From Acidobacteriota bacterium (GTDB taxonomy: Bacteria > Acidobacteriota > Terriglobia > Bryobacterales > Bryobacteraceae), in contig JAPKYY010000111.1 in NCBI GenBank assembly GCA_026394095.1, positions 1-7,644 of the forward strand: DNA of 7,644 nt, in the 5' to 3' direction. The translations under genes and the position numbers were made by a program. The notes below the pieces were generated by a model. That model saw only the letters and a program-made list of their open reading frames with translations, was not told the origin of the DNA and made no database searches. This document shows, one piece after another, positions 1 through 7,120 of this stretch. Every line of letters starts with the position of its first letter. Positions within the stretch are counted from its first letter, which is position 1.

Positions 1-2072
1 ATCGGTAACCGGTTGCCGCGAGTATACAGATAGGTCGCCGTAATCGCTGTCTTCGGAGCAATCTCATGTGTAATGCTTGCGTTGAAGTTCACCGAATAGA
101 GATTGGCAAAGTCAGGCGAAACGGTGTCTACAGACTGGATCGGAATGCTTGCCCCGGTAGGCAGGCTGGTGAGAATCGCCGGGAAGTTCGGCGAAACGAT
201 CGGGCTTGTCACCTGCACAAAACTACCCAGTCCATTATTCAAAATCGCGCGACGGAATGTATCTGTCTGCGGTGGATCATAGAACATACCAGTGCTGGCG
301 CGAACGACGGTCTTTTGCGCCTTGCCCAAAGACCAGGAAACGCCAAGCCGCGGTGCAAAGTTGTTGCGATCGCTATTGAATTTCTGCGACGCCGCCAGCG
401 GCGAATTCTTATCCGCCTTTGGCATCGAATAGATGTCGTAGCGAAGCCCGTATGTGATCGTCACATTCGCGCGCGGCTTATAAGTATCCTGCGCGAAGAA
501 GCTCGAAAACAGCGAGTTGTACTTGATCTGCGGCTCGCCAATCGTCTGCGTAAAGGTTTGATAAGAGCGCGGGTTCACGCCATTCTTCGCATCAAGGTAG
601 CTCTGGATGTTGGCGAAGGTATATCGGCCAAAGGTTGCCTGCACTTGCGAATCGCGAATGTTGCGTGCCGTAAACCCAAACTTGTAGCTGTGCTTGCCTG
701 AGTTGATGCTCAGGTTGTCGCCATACTCTGGCGTCATCTCGGTAAAGTCAAAGCCCGTACCTTCACTCCGGCCAAACTGCACCACACCCGTGATGTTGAT
801 CGAGGGCCCGGTGCCAGTGGCAGAAAACGCCTGCTGCTGCTGGCTGCGCCACGGTGTCTGAAAGCGAAACTCATTCACAATGTTCGGCGAAAGCGTGGAG
901 ATCAGCTGCGCCGCTCCAACATAGCTGCGGTCTACGAAGCTGTAGGTTCTCGAAACCACATTCAGGCCGCCACCGCTGTTGTAAGGCGAATCATTCGCAT
1001 GGCCATTAAAGCGCAGGCTCAGACGATGGTTATTGTTGATCTGATAATCGAGCTTGCCAAAGAAAAACCGTACATCCTGCTTGAAAGGAATTGGGTCGGC
1101 GAAGCTCGAGGGCAACCCCACCTGCGCCAGCACCGCCGGCGTCACCGTCACAACCTGCGGCAAATCCCGCTTCACCTTCTCGTAGGCACCATAAAAAAAC
1201 AATTTGTCCTTGATCAGCTTGCCGCCACCATTGCCATAAAACGAATCGACATTCGTCGCGGGCACCAAAGCCCCATCCCGAAGCAACGCCGGGCGCGCAC
1301 TGAAATCCGTCCGCCGGAAGATATAAGCCGCCTCGCCATGCAGGTCATTGGTCCCGCTCTTGGTAATCGTATTAGCCACCATGCCAACCGTGTTGCCAAA
1401 CTCAGGTGCAAACCCGTTCGACACAAACGCAATCTCTTCCACAAACGTGTTCGAAATCGGAATCAACCGAATCCCCGCACGGTCGCTCTGTACGTTATTG
1501 CTGCCGTCCAGCTGATAATTGATCCGGCCATTGAAGCCATTCGCGTTGATCTTGCGCGGCACTCCAAATTCTGTATTTGGCCGCCCGGTTACATTGGGCT
1601 GGTAGAACACAAAGTTGAACGGGTTCCGGCTCACCAGAGGTAGATTCTGAATCTGATTCGCGCTCAGCGTAGATCCAATATCAGTGCGTCCCGGCTCAGT
1701 CACTGGCCCCGAAGCACTCACCACAATTTCCGTCACCGCACTCTTGATACTCAGGTCGATATTGATCGTTGCCGTCGTGCCTGCGCCAATCGTAATGCCA
1801 GTCTGCTTTACGTTATTGAACCCCGCAAGGGAAACCACCACCTCATACTCGCCACGAGGCAACACCGAGAAACGATAGTATCCGTCCTGATTCGTTTCGC
1901 CTTGTCGCTCCAGGCCTGTGCCCAGGTTGCGAGCCTTCACGCTCGCTTTCGCAACTGCCGCACCAGCAGGGTCGCGAACGATACCTTCGATTTGGCCATC
2001 AATTGCCGCTGCCTGTGGAAACGCTAAAGCAGAAGCTAGAAAAAACAATGGGAGGAAAACCCGAAGACTCAT
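1..2072 (-). CDS. TonB-dependent receptor with carboxypeptidase-regulatory-like N-terminal domain (3' end cut by window)
   Basis: Outer-membrane receptor of the Oar-like type, probably importing a large or complex substrate with energy from TonB; the substrate cannot be told. About 690 residues are visible with no stop or frameshift. Residues 1-23 form a signal peptide (hydrophobic LPLFFLASALAF, then Ala-rich). Residues 25-108 are a CarboxypepD_reg-like beta-sandwich (GxVxDPxGAxVxxA, then DGYYRFSVLPRGEYEV). TEIVVSA at 114-120 resembles a TonB box. The plug follows at about 130-245, with QNLPLVSRNPFNF and YQLDGSNN, and the rest is beta-barrel with alternating aromatic strands. Family members are usually 900-1,100 residues, so the barrel's C-terminal part lies outside the window. 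The ATG at 2072 is the only usable start: an in-frame TGA lies at 2078-2076. The gene is downstream of the sigma-54 regulator on the same strand. Family assignment is strong; substrate and regulation are unknown. Confidence 0.93.
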   Translation of the reverse strand, partial: MSLRVFLPLFFLASALAFPQAAAIDGQIEGIVRDPAGAAVAKASVKARNLGTGLERQGETNQDGYYRFSVLPRGEYEVVVSLAGFNNVKQTGITIGAGTTATINIDLSIKSAVTEIVVSASGPVTEPGRTDIGSTLSANQIQNLPLVSRNPFNFVFYQPNVTGRPNTEFGVPRKINANGFNGRINYQLDGSNNVQSDRAGIRLIPISNTFVEEIAFVSNGFAPEFGNTVGMVANTITKSGTNDLHGEAAYIFRRTDFSARPALLRDGALVPATNVDSFYGNGGGKLIKDKLFFYGAYEKVKRDLPQVVTVTPAVLAQVGLPSSFADPIPFKQDVRFFFGKLDYQINNNHRLSLRFNGHANDSPYNSGGGLNVVSRTYSFVDRSYVGAAQLISTLSPNIVNEFRFQTPWRSQQQQAFSATGTGPSINITGVVQFGRSEGTGFDFTEMTPEYGDNLSINSGKHSYKFGFTARNIRDSQVQATFGRYTFANIQSYLDAKNGVNPRSYQTFTQTIGEPQIKYNSLFSSFFAQDTYKPRANVTITYGLRYDIYSMPKADKNSPLAASQKFNSDRNNFAPRLGVSWSLGKAQKTVVRASTGMFYDPPQTDTFRRAILNNGLGSFVQVTSPIVSPNFPAILTSLPTGASIPIQSVDTVSPDFANLYSVNFNASITHEIAPKTAITATYLYTRGNRLP

Positions 2073-2093
2073 ATCTCATTGTATTACACTCCT
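2070..2093 (-). promoter_or_regulatory. Translation initiation region of the receptor, with competing starts
   Basis: A good AGGAG Shine-Dalgarno lies at 2093-2089. It is 9 nt from an ATG at 2079-2077, but that ATG is in the wrong frame and opens a 26-codon reading frame ending at 1999. The receptor ATG at 2072-2070 lies 16 nt from the same AGGAG, which is long, with a GAGA directly against it. The receptor frame is certain because its signal peptide and domain begin there. That the upstream ATG competes for ribosomes is inference. Confidence 0.45.
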
Positions 2094-2140
2094 GTCATTC
2101 TAGACTAAGCCAATCGTCATTGTGTGGTATTTGTCCCGAC
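2073..2140. other. 68-bp gap between response regulator and receptor genes
   Basis: No convincing stem-loop terminator is visible, and no GG-N10-GC sigma-54 element is found. A TAGAAT hexamer on the minus strand (2102-2097) is too close to the Shine-Dalgarno to be a useful -10. The pentamer AATGA occurs three times on the minus strand (2121-2117, 2099-2095, 2080-2076), about two helical turns apart. The receptor is therefore either read through from the regulator gene or has a promoter inside the regulator's 3' end. Confidence 0.4.
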
Positions 2141-3487
2141 TCAATCGGTCTCTTTGTCCTCGATCCCGATCTGTCCTAACCGGTAGCGCAGCGCATTACG
2201 CGTAATCCCAAGCAGTCGAGCTGCCTGGCTCTTATTCCCATTCGCCCGTTTTAAAGCCTCTTTGAGAATACTTTTCTCATAGTCGTCCAATGTCATCCCA
2301 GTCGGCAAAAATCCCGGCTCCGCACTTGCCTGCTTCCCCCGCGGCCCCATATCGATCCGAATCTCATCCGCCGTCAGTTCTTCCCCCGCGGCCAGCAACA
2401 AACTTCGTTCGATCACATTCTCGAGTTCCCGCACATTTCCCGGCCAGTCGTGCCCAAGCAATTTATCCAGCGCCCCACCCGAGAGCCGGTTTGATCCATC
2501 CCCATACTTCCCCAAAAAGTGTTGTGCCAGCGCCGGAATATCCTCCCGCCGCTCCCGCAACGAAGGAATATTGATCGGCATCACATTCAGCCGGTAATAA
2601 AGATCTTCACGAAAGCGCCCGCCCTCCAGCGCCGCCCGCAAATCCACATTCGTCGCCGCAATTACTCGCACATCAATCTGCCGCGTCCGGTTCGACCCCA
2701 ACCGCTCATACTCCCGCTCCTGCAAGATCCGCAACAGCTTCACCTGTACTGCCATCGGCACATCCCCGATCTCATCAAGAAACACTGTGCCCTGATCGGC
2801 CTGCTCAAACTTGCCCGGCTTGGCAATCGACGCCCCCGTAAAGGCCCCCTTCTCATAGCCAAACAACTCGCTCTCCATCAGATTCTCTGGCAGCGCACTG
2901 CAGTTGATCTTCACCAGCGGCTGCGTCCGCCGTGGCGAGTGAAAGTGAATCGCCCGCGCCACCATGTCCTTACCCACACCACTTTCACCACAAAGCAAAA
3001 CCGTCGTCCGGCTCGGCGCAACCTTCTCCACTAGCCGGAACACCTCCTGCATCCCCGGGCTGCGGCCAATCAGATTGCCAAACGTGTAACGGGTCTCAAG
3101 CTCCTCTTTCAGCCGCTGATTCTCCGTCCGCAGCCGCCGCACCTCCAGCGCCTTCGCCACCACCGTCGTCAGGTGATCCAGCGAAAAAGGCTTCTGCAGA
3201 AAATCCACAGCCCCGCGCTTCATCGCCTCAACAGCCGTCTCGACATTCCCAAATGCAGTCATCACAATCACAGGAATGGCCGGCGACTCGTGGGTAATCT
3301 TCTCAAGCAAAGTCAGCCCATCCATACCGGGCATCTTCAGATCCGTCAGCACAAGATCCGCGCCCTCAAGCTTGCGCACTGCCTCCTCGGCGCTCCCCAC
3401 CGGCACCACTTCATACTCTTCACCCAGCAATTGCAGCTCAATCACCCGGCGCAATTTCTCTTCATCTTCAACCACAAGAATTTTCAT
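2141..3487 (-). CDS. Sigma-54-dependent response regulator, NtrC/AtoC family
   Basis: Phosphorylation-controlled transcription activator that opens sigma-54 RNA polymerase complexes by ATP hydrolysis. Numbering is from the ATG at 3487. The receiver domain (1-115) has acidic residues E7-D8, phospho-acceptor D49, T77 and K99. A helical linker follows at 115-135. The AAA+ domain (136-370) has Walker A GESGVGKD (167-174), the sigma-54 contact loop GAFTGA (214-219), Walker B VFLDEIGD (235-242), Arg-finger region FREDLYYRLN (292-301) and sensor II WPGNVREL (348-355). A Fis-type helix-turn-helix (404-440, NKSQAARLLGI) completes the protein. All key residues are intact and the 448-residue length is typical. 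A TTG directly upstream (3490) is in frame, but ATG followed by KILVVEDE is the normal family start, and a GAG-type ribosome site within the kinase's last codons serves it. Six bases separate it from the kinase stop. The target genes are not evident. Confidence 0.96.
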   Translation of the reverse strand: MKILVVEDEEKLRRVIELQLLGEEYEVVPVGSAEEAVRKLEGADLVLTDLKMPGMDGLTLLEKITHESPAIPVIVMTAFGNVETAVEAMKRGAVDFLQKPFSLDHLTTVVAKALEVRRLRTENQRLKEELETRYTFGNLIGRSPGMQEVFRLVEKVAPSRTTVLLCGESGVGKDMVARAIHFHSPRRTQPLVKINCSALPENLMESELFGYEKGAFTGASIAKPGKFEQADQGTVFLDEIGDVPMAVQVKLLRILQEREYERLGSNRTRQIDVRVIAATNVDLRAALEGGRFREDLYYRLNVMPINIPSLRERREDIPALAQHFLGKYGDGSNRLSGGALDKLLGHDWPGNVRELENVIERSLLLAAGEELTADEIRIDMGPRGKQASAEPGFLPTGMTLDDYEKSILKEALKRANGNKSQAARLLGITRNALRYRLGQIGIEDKETD

Positions 3488-3493
3488 CAATAG

Positions 3494-4729
3494 TTACTCT
3501 GGCATCTCCTGGCGATCCGGCAGCCAGACTCGAAATGTACTTCCTTCACCCGGCACGCTTTCAACATGAATCCGTCCCCGGTGTTCATCCACAATCTTTG
3601 AGACGATGGCCAGGCCCAGACCGGTTCCATCTGCTTTTGTCGTGAAGAATGGATTGAACACACTAGCGATACTCTCAGGCGCAATCCCAGCTCCACGATC
3701 CACCACCACAAGTTCAGATCCACCCTCCGCCGGCCGAGTGAGAATCGTCACAGCTGATCCTTCGGCACTTGCGTCAATCGCATTGCCCAACAGATTCGCA
3801 ACCAGCTGTTCAATCCACTGCGCGTCGATCGGCAGCGGCCCTACATCGGGCGAATCGTTGCGAATGATGGTCACCTTGTGTTGCGCCGCCCGGTTCTCCA
3901 CCTGTTGAATCGCCCGGTCGATCACTTCGGTTAACTCAGCTGCCTCAACCCGCAATCGAAACGGCCGCGCAAAATCGAGAAATCGCTTCACCAGTTCATT
4001 CGTGCGGTCCACCTCGGTCGAAATATAACCAGACAGCTCACGCGCAATCGGGTCCGCTCCAGGCAGACGTTTGGCCAGCATCTCTGCCGAGTTTTTGATC
4101 GTCCCCAGGGGATTCCGCAATTCGTGCGCGAGGCCAGCCGTCAGTTGCCCCAGTGCCGCCAGCCGCTCACTGCGTTGCACCTCAGACTGCGCCGCCTTCA
4201 GGTTCTCGTTGGCAGTCGCAAATTCACTAGCCAGTGTCTGATACCGCACAGCCTGTTCGCGATTGGTCCGTGCCAACTGATAGGTAAGGTAAGCCGCCAG
4301 AAATAAAAACAGAATCCGGAAGCTGATCTCCTGCTGCTGATCCTGCGGAATCACCTGCGTCGCAAAATCAAGATAAAGCAGAAACGAAAGATAGGAGAGC
4401 GCAGCCACTAGTGTCGCTATCAGCGAAACAAGAGGGCCAAACAGCGTTGCCGCCCGCACCACAGGCAGAAGCAGGATCAGGTAATAGCTCGAAGTTATCC
4501 CGCCCGTCACGCCCATCAGCAGATAAGCCAAAAGCAAGCGGATCGCCACCCCCAAAAAACGCCCTTGTGAAGCCCGTTGAAAATAGCCTATCCGGGGCTC
4601 AACGATCTCAAAGATCGCAAACGCTGCCAGCATCTCCGCTTCGGCATCGTTAACGATCCGGGAAGAGAAGTGCAGCGCCAGAAATAGCAGAACCCAAACA
4701 GCATCGCGAGAGGTTGGGATCCAGGACAT
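3494..4729 (-). CDS. Membrane sensor histidine kinase, probable partner of the adjacent sigma-54 regulator
   Basis: Two-component kinase that autophosphorylates a histidine and passes the phosphate to the regulator encoded 6 bp downstream. The 411 residues begin with five or six hydrophobic segments (roughly 10-26, 33-45, 58-76, 83-98, 99-120, 136-153), with only short connecting loops and no obvious extracytoplasmic sensor domain. A charged, probably coiled-coil linker spans 153-188. The HisKA domain has H202 in AHELRNP (201-207). The HATPase_c domain has N-box N312/N316, G1 box DRGAG (344-348), F box NPFFTTK (359-365) and G2 box GTGLGL (368-373). All catalytic boxes are intact, so the kinase should be active. 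No PAS or HAMP domain is seen. The ATG at 4729 follows the YraN stop by 3 bases, so the two are probably translationally coupled. The signal sensed is unknown; the membrane bundle itself is the likely sensor. Confidence 0.95.
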   Translation of the reverse strand: MSWIPTSRDAVWVLLFLALHFSSRIVNDAEAEMLAAFAIFEIVEPRIGYFQRASQGRFLGVAIRLLLAYLLMGVTGGITSSYYLILLLPVVRAATLFGPLVSLIATLVAALSYLSFLLYLDFATQVIPQDQQQEISFRILFLFLAAYLTYQLARTNREQAVRYQTLASEFATANENLKAAQSEVQRSERLAALGQLTAGLAHELRNPLGTIKNSAEMLAKRLPGADPIARELSGYISTEVDRTNELVKRFLDFARPFRLRVEAAELTEVIDRAIQQVENRAAQHKVTIIRNDSPDVGPLPIDAQWIEQLVANLLGNAIDASAEGSAVTILTRPAEGGSELVVVDRGAGIAPESIASVFNPFFTTKADGTGLGLAIVSKIVDEHRGRIHVESVPGEGSTFRVWLPDRQEMPE

Positions 4730-4732
4730 TAA

Positions 4733-5191
4733 TCATAAGCTCTCATAGTTGGCACGCCAACTGAAAGCGTCCGGGTTGTGTTCCACTCGCAAAGACGGTT
4801 CAAACACCACCGAGACCGTGTCAAAGCGCACCACTTCTTCATCTACATTCTTCCTGCGGCAAAACTCCCGTGCCGCAAATCGAACTGCCGATTCTTTCCC
4901 CCGGTCGATGTTGCGCCCGGGCGATGCAAAGGCATCATTCCGCCGGCTCTTCACTTCAACCACCACCAGCCTGTCCGGGCTGCCGCGCTGCCACGCAATC
5001 AGATCGATCTCATTGAGTCCCGCACGGCTGCGCCAGTTGCGCGCAATCACCGAATAGCCCTGACGCTCCAGATACCGGTGCGCGACATCTTCTCCACGTC
5101 TTCCCAGCGCCTGTGCCGGGTCCATCGTACGTGCGTCATGCCACTGCCGCAGCTTGTCGAAAATCCGCCAAACGGGTTTGGTGAAAAACAC
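4733..5191 (-). CDS. yraN: YraN/UPF0102 family protein (restriction-endonuclease-like fold)
   Basis: Member of the widespread YraN (UPF0102) family, which has a PD-(D/E)xK nuclease-like fold; the cellular role is not firmly known. Typical family landmarks are present: LGRRGEDVAHRYLERQGY (29-46), ARNWR (50-54), EIDLIAW (61-67), VVVEVKSRR (76-84) and RFDTVSV (122-128). The putative catalytic set E34, D63, E79 and K81 is intact. The start shown is a GTG whose first base is the last base of the methyltransferase TAG stop (TAGTG). It gives 152 residues, with about 22 extra N-terminal residues. An in-frame ATG at 5125 would give 130 residues, closer to the family norm, but no clear ribosome site precedes it. 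Neither start has a good Shine-Dalgarno. The kinase gene begins 3 bases after the stop. Confidence 0.88.
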   Translation of the reverse strand: MFFTKPVWRIFDKLRQWHDARTMDPAQALGRRGEDVAHRYLERQGYSVIARNWRSRAGLNEIDLIAWQRGSPDRLVVVEVKSRRNDAFASPGRNIDRGKESAVRFAAREFCRRKNVDEEVVRFDTVSVVFEPSLRVEHNPDAFSWRANYESL

Positions 5192-5733
5192 TATTTCAAT
5201 ACTTCAAACTCGAATTCCATCACCTTGCCCCTCACGATGTAGCAGAGATAATACTCCCACTGCCGTCTCAGCCGGGGCGAAGCGTTGATCAGAAATTCAA
5301 AGCCGAGATACCTCCACAAGGCAAGTAGCTTGACGTAAACTTTTTTCTCCCGGAACTTTGCCTGCGTGTAATACCCAAACCCGGCATCGTCATCACCGAA
5401 GTACCGGAAGCTGAAACTATTCAGGTGCGACTTGTGCGTCGGGTCGCAAAAGCTCGAAAAGTCCGTATAGTGCGGCGTCTCGAGCCTCACCGTACCCCCG
5501 GCCCGAACCACCCGGTGAAACTCCTCCATCGTCTTGATCACATCGTCGACATGCTCAATCACATGGATCGCCCGCAACTCATCAAAACTCGAGTCGCGAA
5601 ACGGGTAGGGGTGGTGGTCGAGATCGGCAATGACATCTGCCGCCGTACGGGGATTGTTATCGAGCCCGACCGACCCGGGATACTTGCGTATCCCGCAACC
5701 TACGTCGAGGACTCTTGGCTTTGTTCGAGACAA
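5191..5733 (-). CDS. Class-I SAM-dependent methyltransferase (Methyltransf_11-like)
   Basis: Predicted SAM-dependent methyltransferase of 180 residues. Motif I is VLDVGCG (8-14), with the ribose-binding acidic residue D25 in VGLDNNP. PYPFRDSSFDELRAIHVIEH (42-61) covers the motif II/post-II region, and RAGGTVRLETPH (77-88) the motif III strand. The segment around TPHYTDFSSF...DPTHKSHLNSFSF (86-109) marks a distinct subfamily whose substrate I cannot name; small-molecule or glycan methylation is possible but unproven. The start is TTG at 5733, inside the 3' end of the aminotransferase (34-bp overlap). No ATG or GTG fits, since motif I begins only seven codons in and an in-frame TGA lies a short way upstream. 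The start has no clear Shine-Dalgarno, so translation is probably coupled to the upstream gene. Confidence 0.87.
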   Translation of the reverse strand: MSRTKPRVLDVGCGIRKYPGSVGLDNNPRTAADVIADLDHHPYPFRDSSFDELRAIHVIEHVDDVIKTMEEFHRVVRAGGTVRLETPHYTDFSSFCDPTHKSHLNSFSFRYFGDDDAGFGYYTQAKFREKKVYVKLLALWRYLGFEFLINASPRLRRQWEYYLCYIVRGKVMEFEFEVLK

Positions 5734-7058
5734 GCTTCTAGTGTATCGAGGCAGAACTCTGCCTGGTCACGCGTAAACACTAGCGGCGGGCAAAGCCGTA
5801 TCGAATTCGGCCCGCAGCCGAGAATCAGAATCCCGCGCTCAAAAGCCATCGCCTCAATCCGGTCACGCAATTCCGGAAAGCGTTCCTTCGACGCCTGGTC
5901 GCGAACCAGCTCAAAGCCGATCATCAACCCAAGACCTTGCACTCGGCCCACATGCCGGAATCGCTTCGGCCACTCGAGCATCCGGCCCAACATGGAATTG
6001 CCGACCCGCTGCGCATTCTCAAGCAACTCCGTCTCAAGCAGTTCAATCGTTGCCAGCGATGAAGCAATCGCCACCGGGTTCCCGCCAAACGTAGAAGCAT
6101 GAGCCCCCGGAGTCCACTGCATCCACTCCGGCTTGGTCACCACAGCACTCAGCGGCATCCCGCTCGCAATACCCTTCGCCAGCGCCAGAATATCCGGGTT
6201 CACCCCAAAGTGTTCCACGGCAAAAGTCTTGCCCGTCCGCCCCATCCCAGCCTGCACCTCATCCCAGATGATCGGGATCTTGTACTTCGCAGCGACACTC
6301 TGCGGCTCATCGATAAACTTCTGCGGCGGCACCACATATCCGCCCTCGCCCTGCACCGGCTCCACAACAATGCCCGCAATGTCATCAGCAGGCAGGATAT
6401 GCCGAATCAACTGATCCTCAATCACCTTCACACATTCCACATTGCAGGTCTCAACCTGCTTGCCGTAGCTGCAGCGATAGCAGTTGGCATAAGGGATATG
6501 CGAAACCCCGGACAGCAGAGCCCCAAAGCCCTTCTTCTGAACGCTCTTCGATCCAGTGAGCGAAAGAGACCCCATCGTCCGCCCATGAAAGGCACCGAGA
6601 AACGCAATGAACCTCTCACGCCCCGTGTGATAGCGTGCCATCTTAAGCGAAGCCTCAATCGCCTCAGTCCCGGAGTTCCCAAAGTAAACCCGTCTCGGCC
6701 CCCCACCCGGCACCAGGCTCTGCAACTTCTCGGCCAGCTCCACCATGTTCTCGTAGTAAAAATCCGTCCCCGAGTAGTGAATCAGCTTCGCTGCCTGTGC
6801 TTGAATCGCCGCCACCACCTTTGGATGGCAATGCCCGGTGGCGCAAACCGCGATCCCGGCATTGCAGTCGAGAAAGCGATTCCCGTCAAGATCCTCAATG
6901 ATCGATCCTTCCGCACGCGCCACCGTCAGCGGGTAGCCCCGCGTATAACTGGGTGACAAGACAGCCTTGTCACGGGCAATGAGTTGCGCCGCCTTCGGTC
7001 CCGGCAATGCGGTAACCAAATGCGGCAGGTCCATCCGGTTGAGCGGTGTTGTGCTCAT
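5700..7058 (-). CDS. Class-III PLP-dependent aminotransferase (acetylornithine/ornithine/4-aminobutyrate type)
   Basis: Pyridoxal-phosphate enzyme moving an amino group from an omega-amino or basic amino acid to a keto acid. The 452 residues include phosphate-site GNSGTEA (127-133), ring-stacking FHGR (157-160), EPVQGEGG (233-240), PLP-nitrogen Asp D266 in WDEVQAGMGRTGK (265-277), Schiff-base K295 in LALAKGIASG (291-300), STFGGNP (322-328) and R421 in IRLCPPL. All key residues are present. LSPSYTRGYP (34-43) and the cysteine-rich loop C193, C196, C205, C209 recall the archaeal-type branch annotated variously as ornithine or 4-aminobutyrate aminotransferase or amino-acid racemase. The exact substrate therefore stays open and no gene symbol is given. 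The ATG at 7058 has GGAG 6 nt upstream (7068-7065). It is the first gene of the leftward block and diverges from the HAD gene. Confidence 0.93.
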   Translation of the reverse strand: MSTTPLNRMDLPHLVTALPGPKAAQLIARDKAVLSPSYTRGYPLTVARAEGSIIEDLDGNRFLDCNAGIAVCATGHCHPKVVAAIQAQAAKLIHYSGTDFYYENMVELAEKLQSLVPGGGPRRVYFGNSGTEAIEASLKMARYHTGRERFIAFLGAFHGRTMGSLSLTGSKSVQKKGFGALLSGVSHIPYANCYRCSYGKQVETCNVECVKVIEDQLIRHILPADDIAGIVVEPVQGEGGYVVPPQKFIDEPQSVAAKYKIPIIWDEVQAGMGRTGKTFAVEHFGVNPDILALAKGIASGMPLSAVVTKPEWMQWTPGAHASTFGGNPVAIASSLATIELLETELLENAQRVGNSMLGRMLEWPKRFRHVGRVQGLGLMIGFELVRDQASKERFPELRDRIEAMAFERGILILGCGPNSIRLCPPLVFTRDQAEFCLDTLEACLEQSQESST

Positions 7059-7083
7059 ACGATGCTCCAGGTTTTTAAGTTTT

Positions 7084-7109
7084 AGAAAAGGGAAGGAGAA
7101 AGGAAGGGA
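7084..7109 (+). repeat. 26-base homopurine tract with mirror symmetry
   Basis: Every base from 7084 to 7109 on the plus strand is A or G. Positions 7089-7109 form a 21-base mirror repeat centred on 7099 with one mismatched pair (7098 G against 7100 A). Homopurine mirror repeats are the known sequence requirement for intramolecular triplex (H-DNA). The tract lies 26 bp upstream of the aminotransferase start, so its mRNA leader would carry a pure pyrimidine run just ahead of the ribosome site. Any function is inference. Confidence 0.5.
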
Positions 7110-7120
7110 CGCACTTAGTC

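Noticed and set aside
66..1643. Long plus-strand open frames (66-701 and 999-1643) opposite the receptor gene
   Set aside because: They are rich in Arg, His and Ile with no domain pattern, as expected for an antisense shadow of a GC-rich gene. The minus strand over the same stretch gives a continuous, clearly recognisable receptor.
2097..2102. TAGAAT as a -10 for the receptor gene
   Set aside because: The predicted start would fall inside the Shine-Dalgarno, and no -35 lies at the correct distance.
2519..3569. Several overlapping plus-strand frames opposite the response regulator
   Set aside because: They overlap one another, have Ser/Pro/Arg-rich shadow composition and mirror an intact regulator gene.
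6099..6956. 285-codon plus-strand open frame opposite the aminotransferase
   Set aside because: It has low-complexity Arg/His/Pro/Leu composition and no recognisable motif, and lies entirely within an aminotransferase with all catalytic residues intact. It is a codon-phase shadow.
7059..7100. Pairing of the leader CUCC with the GGAG ribosome site of the aminotransferase as a switch
   Set aside because: Only four base pairs form and neither side extends, with a long loop. This is too weak to support a regulatory claim.
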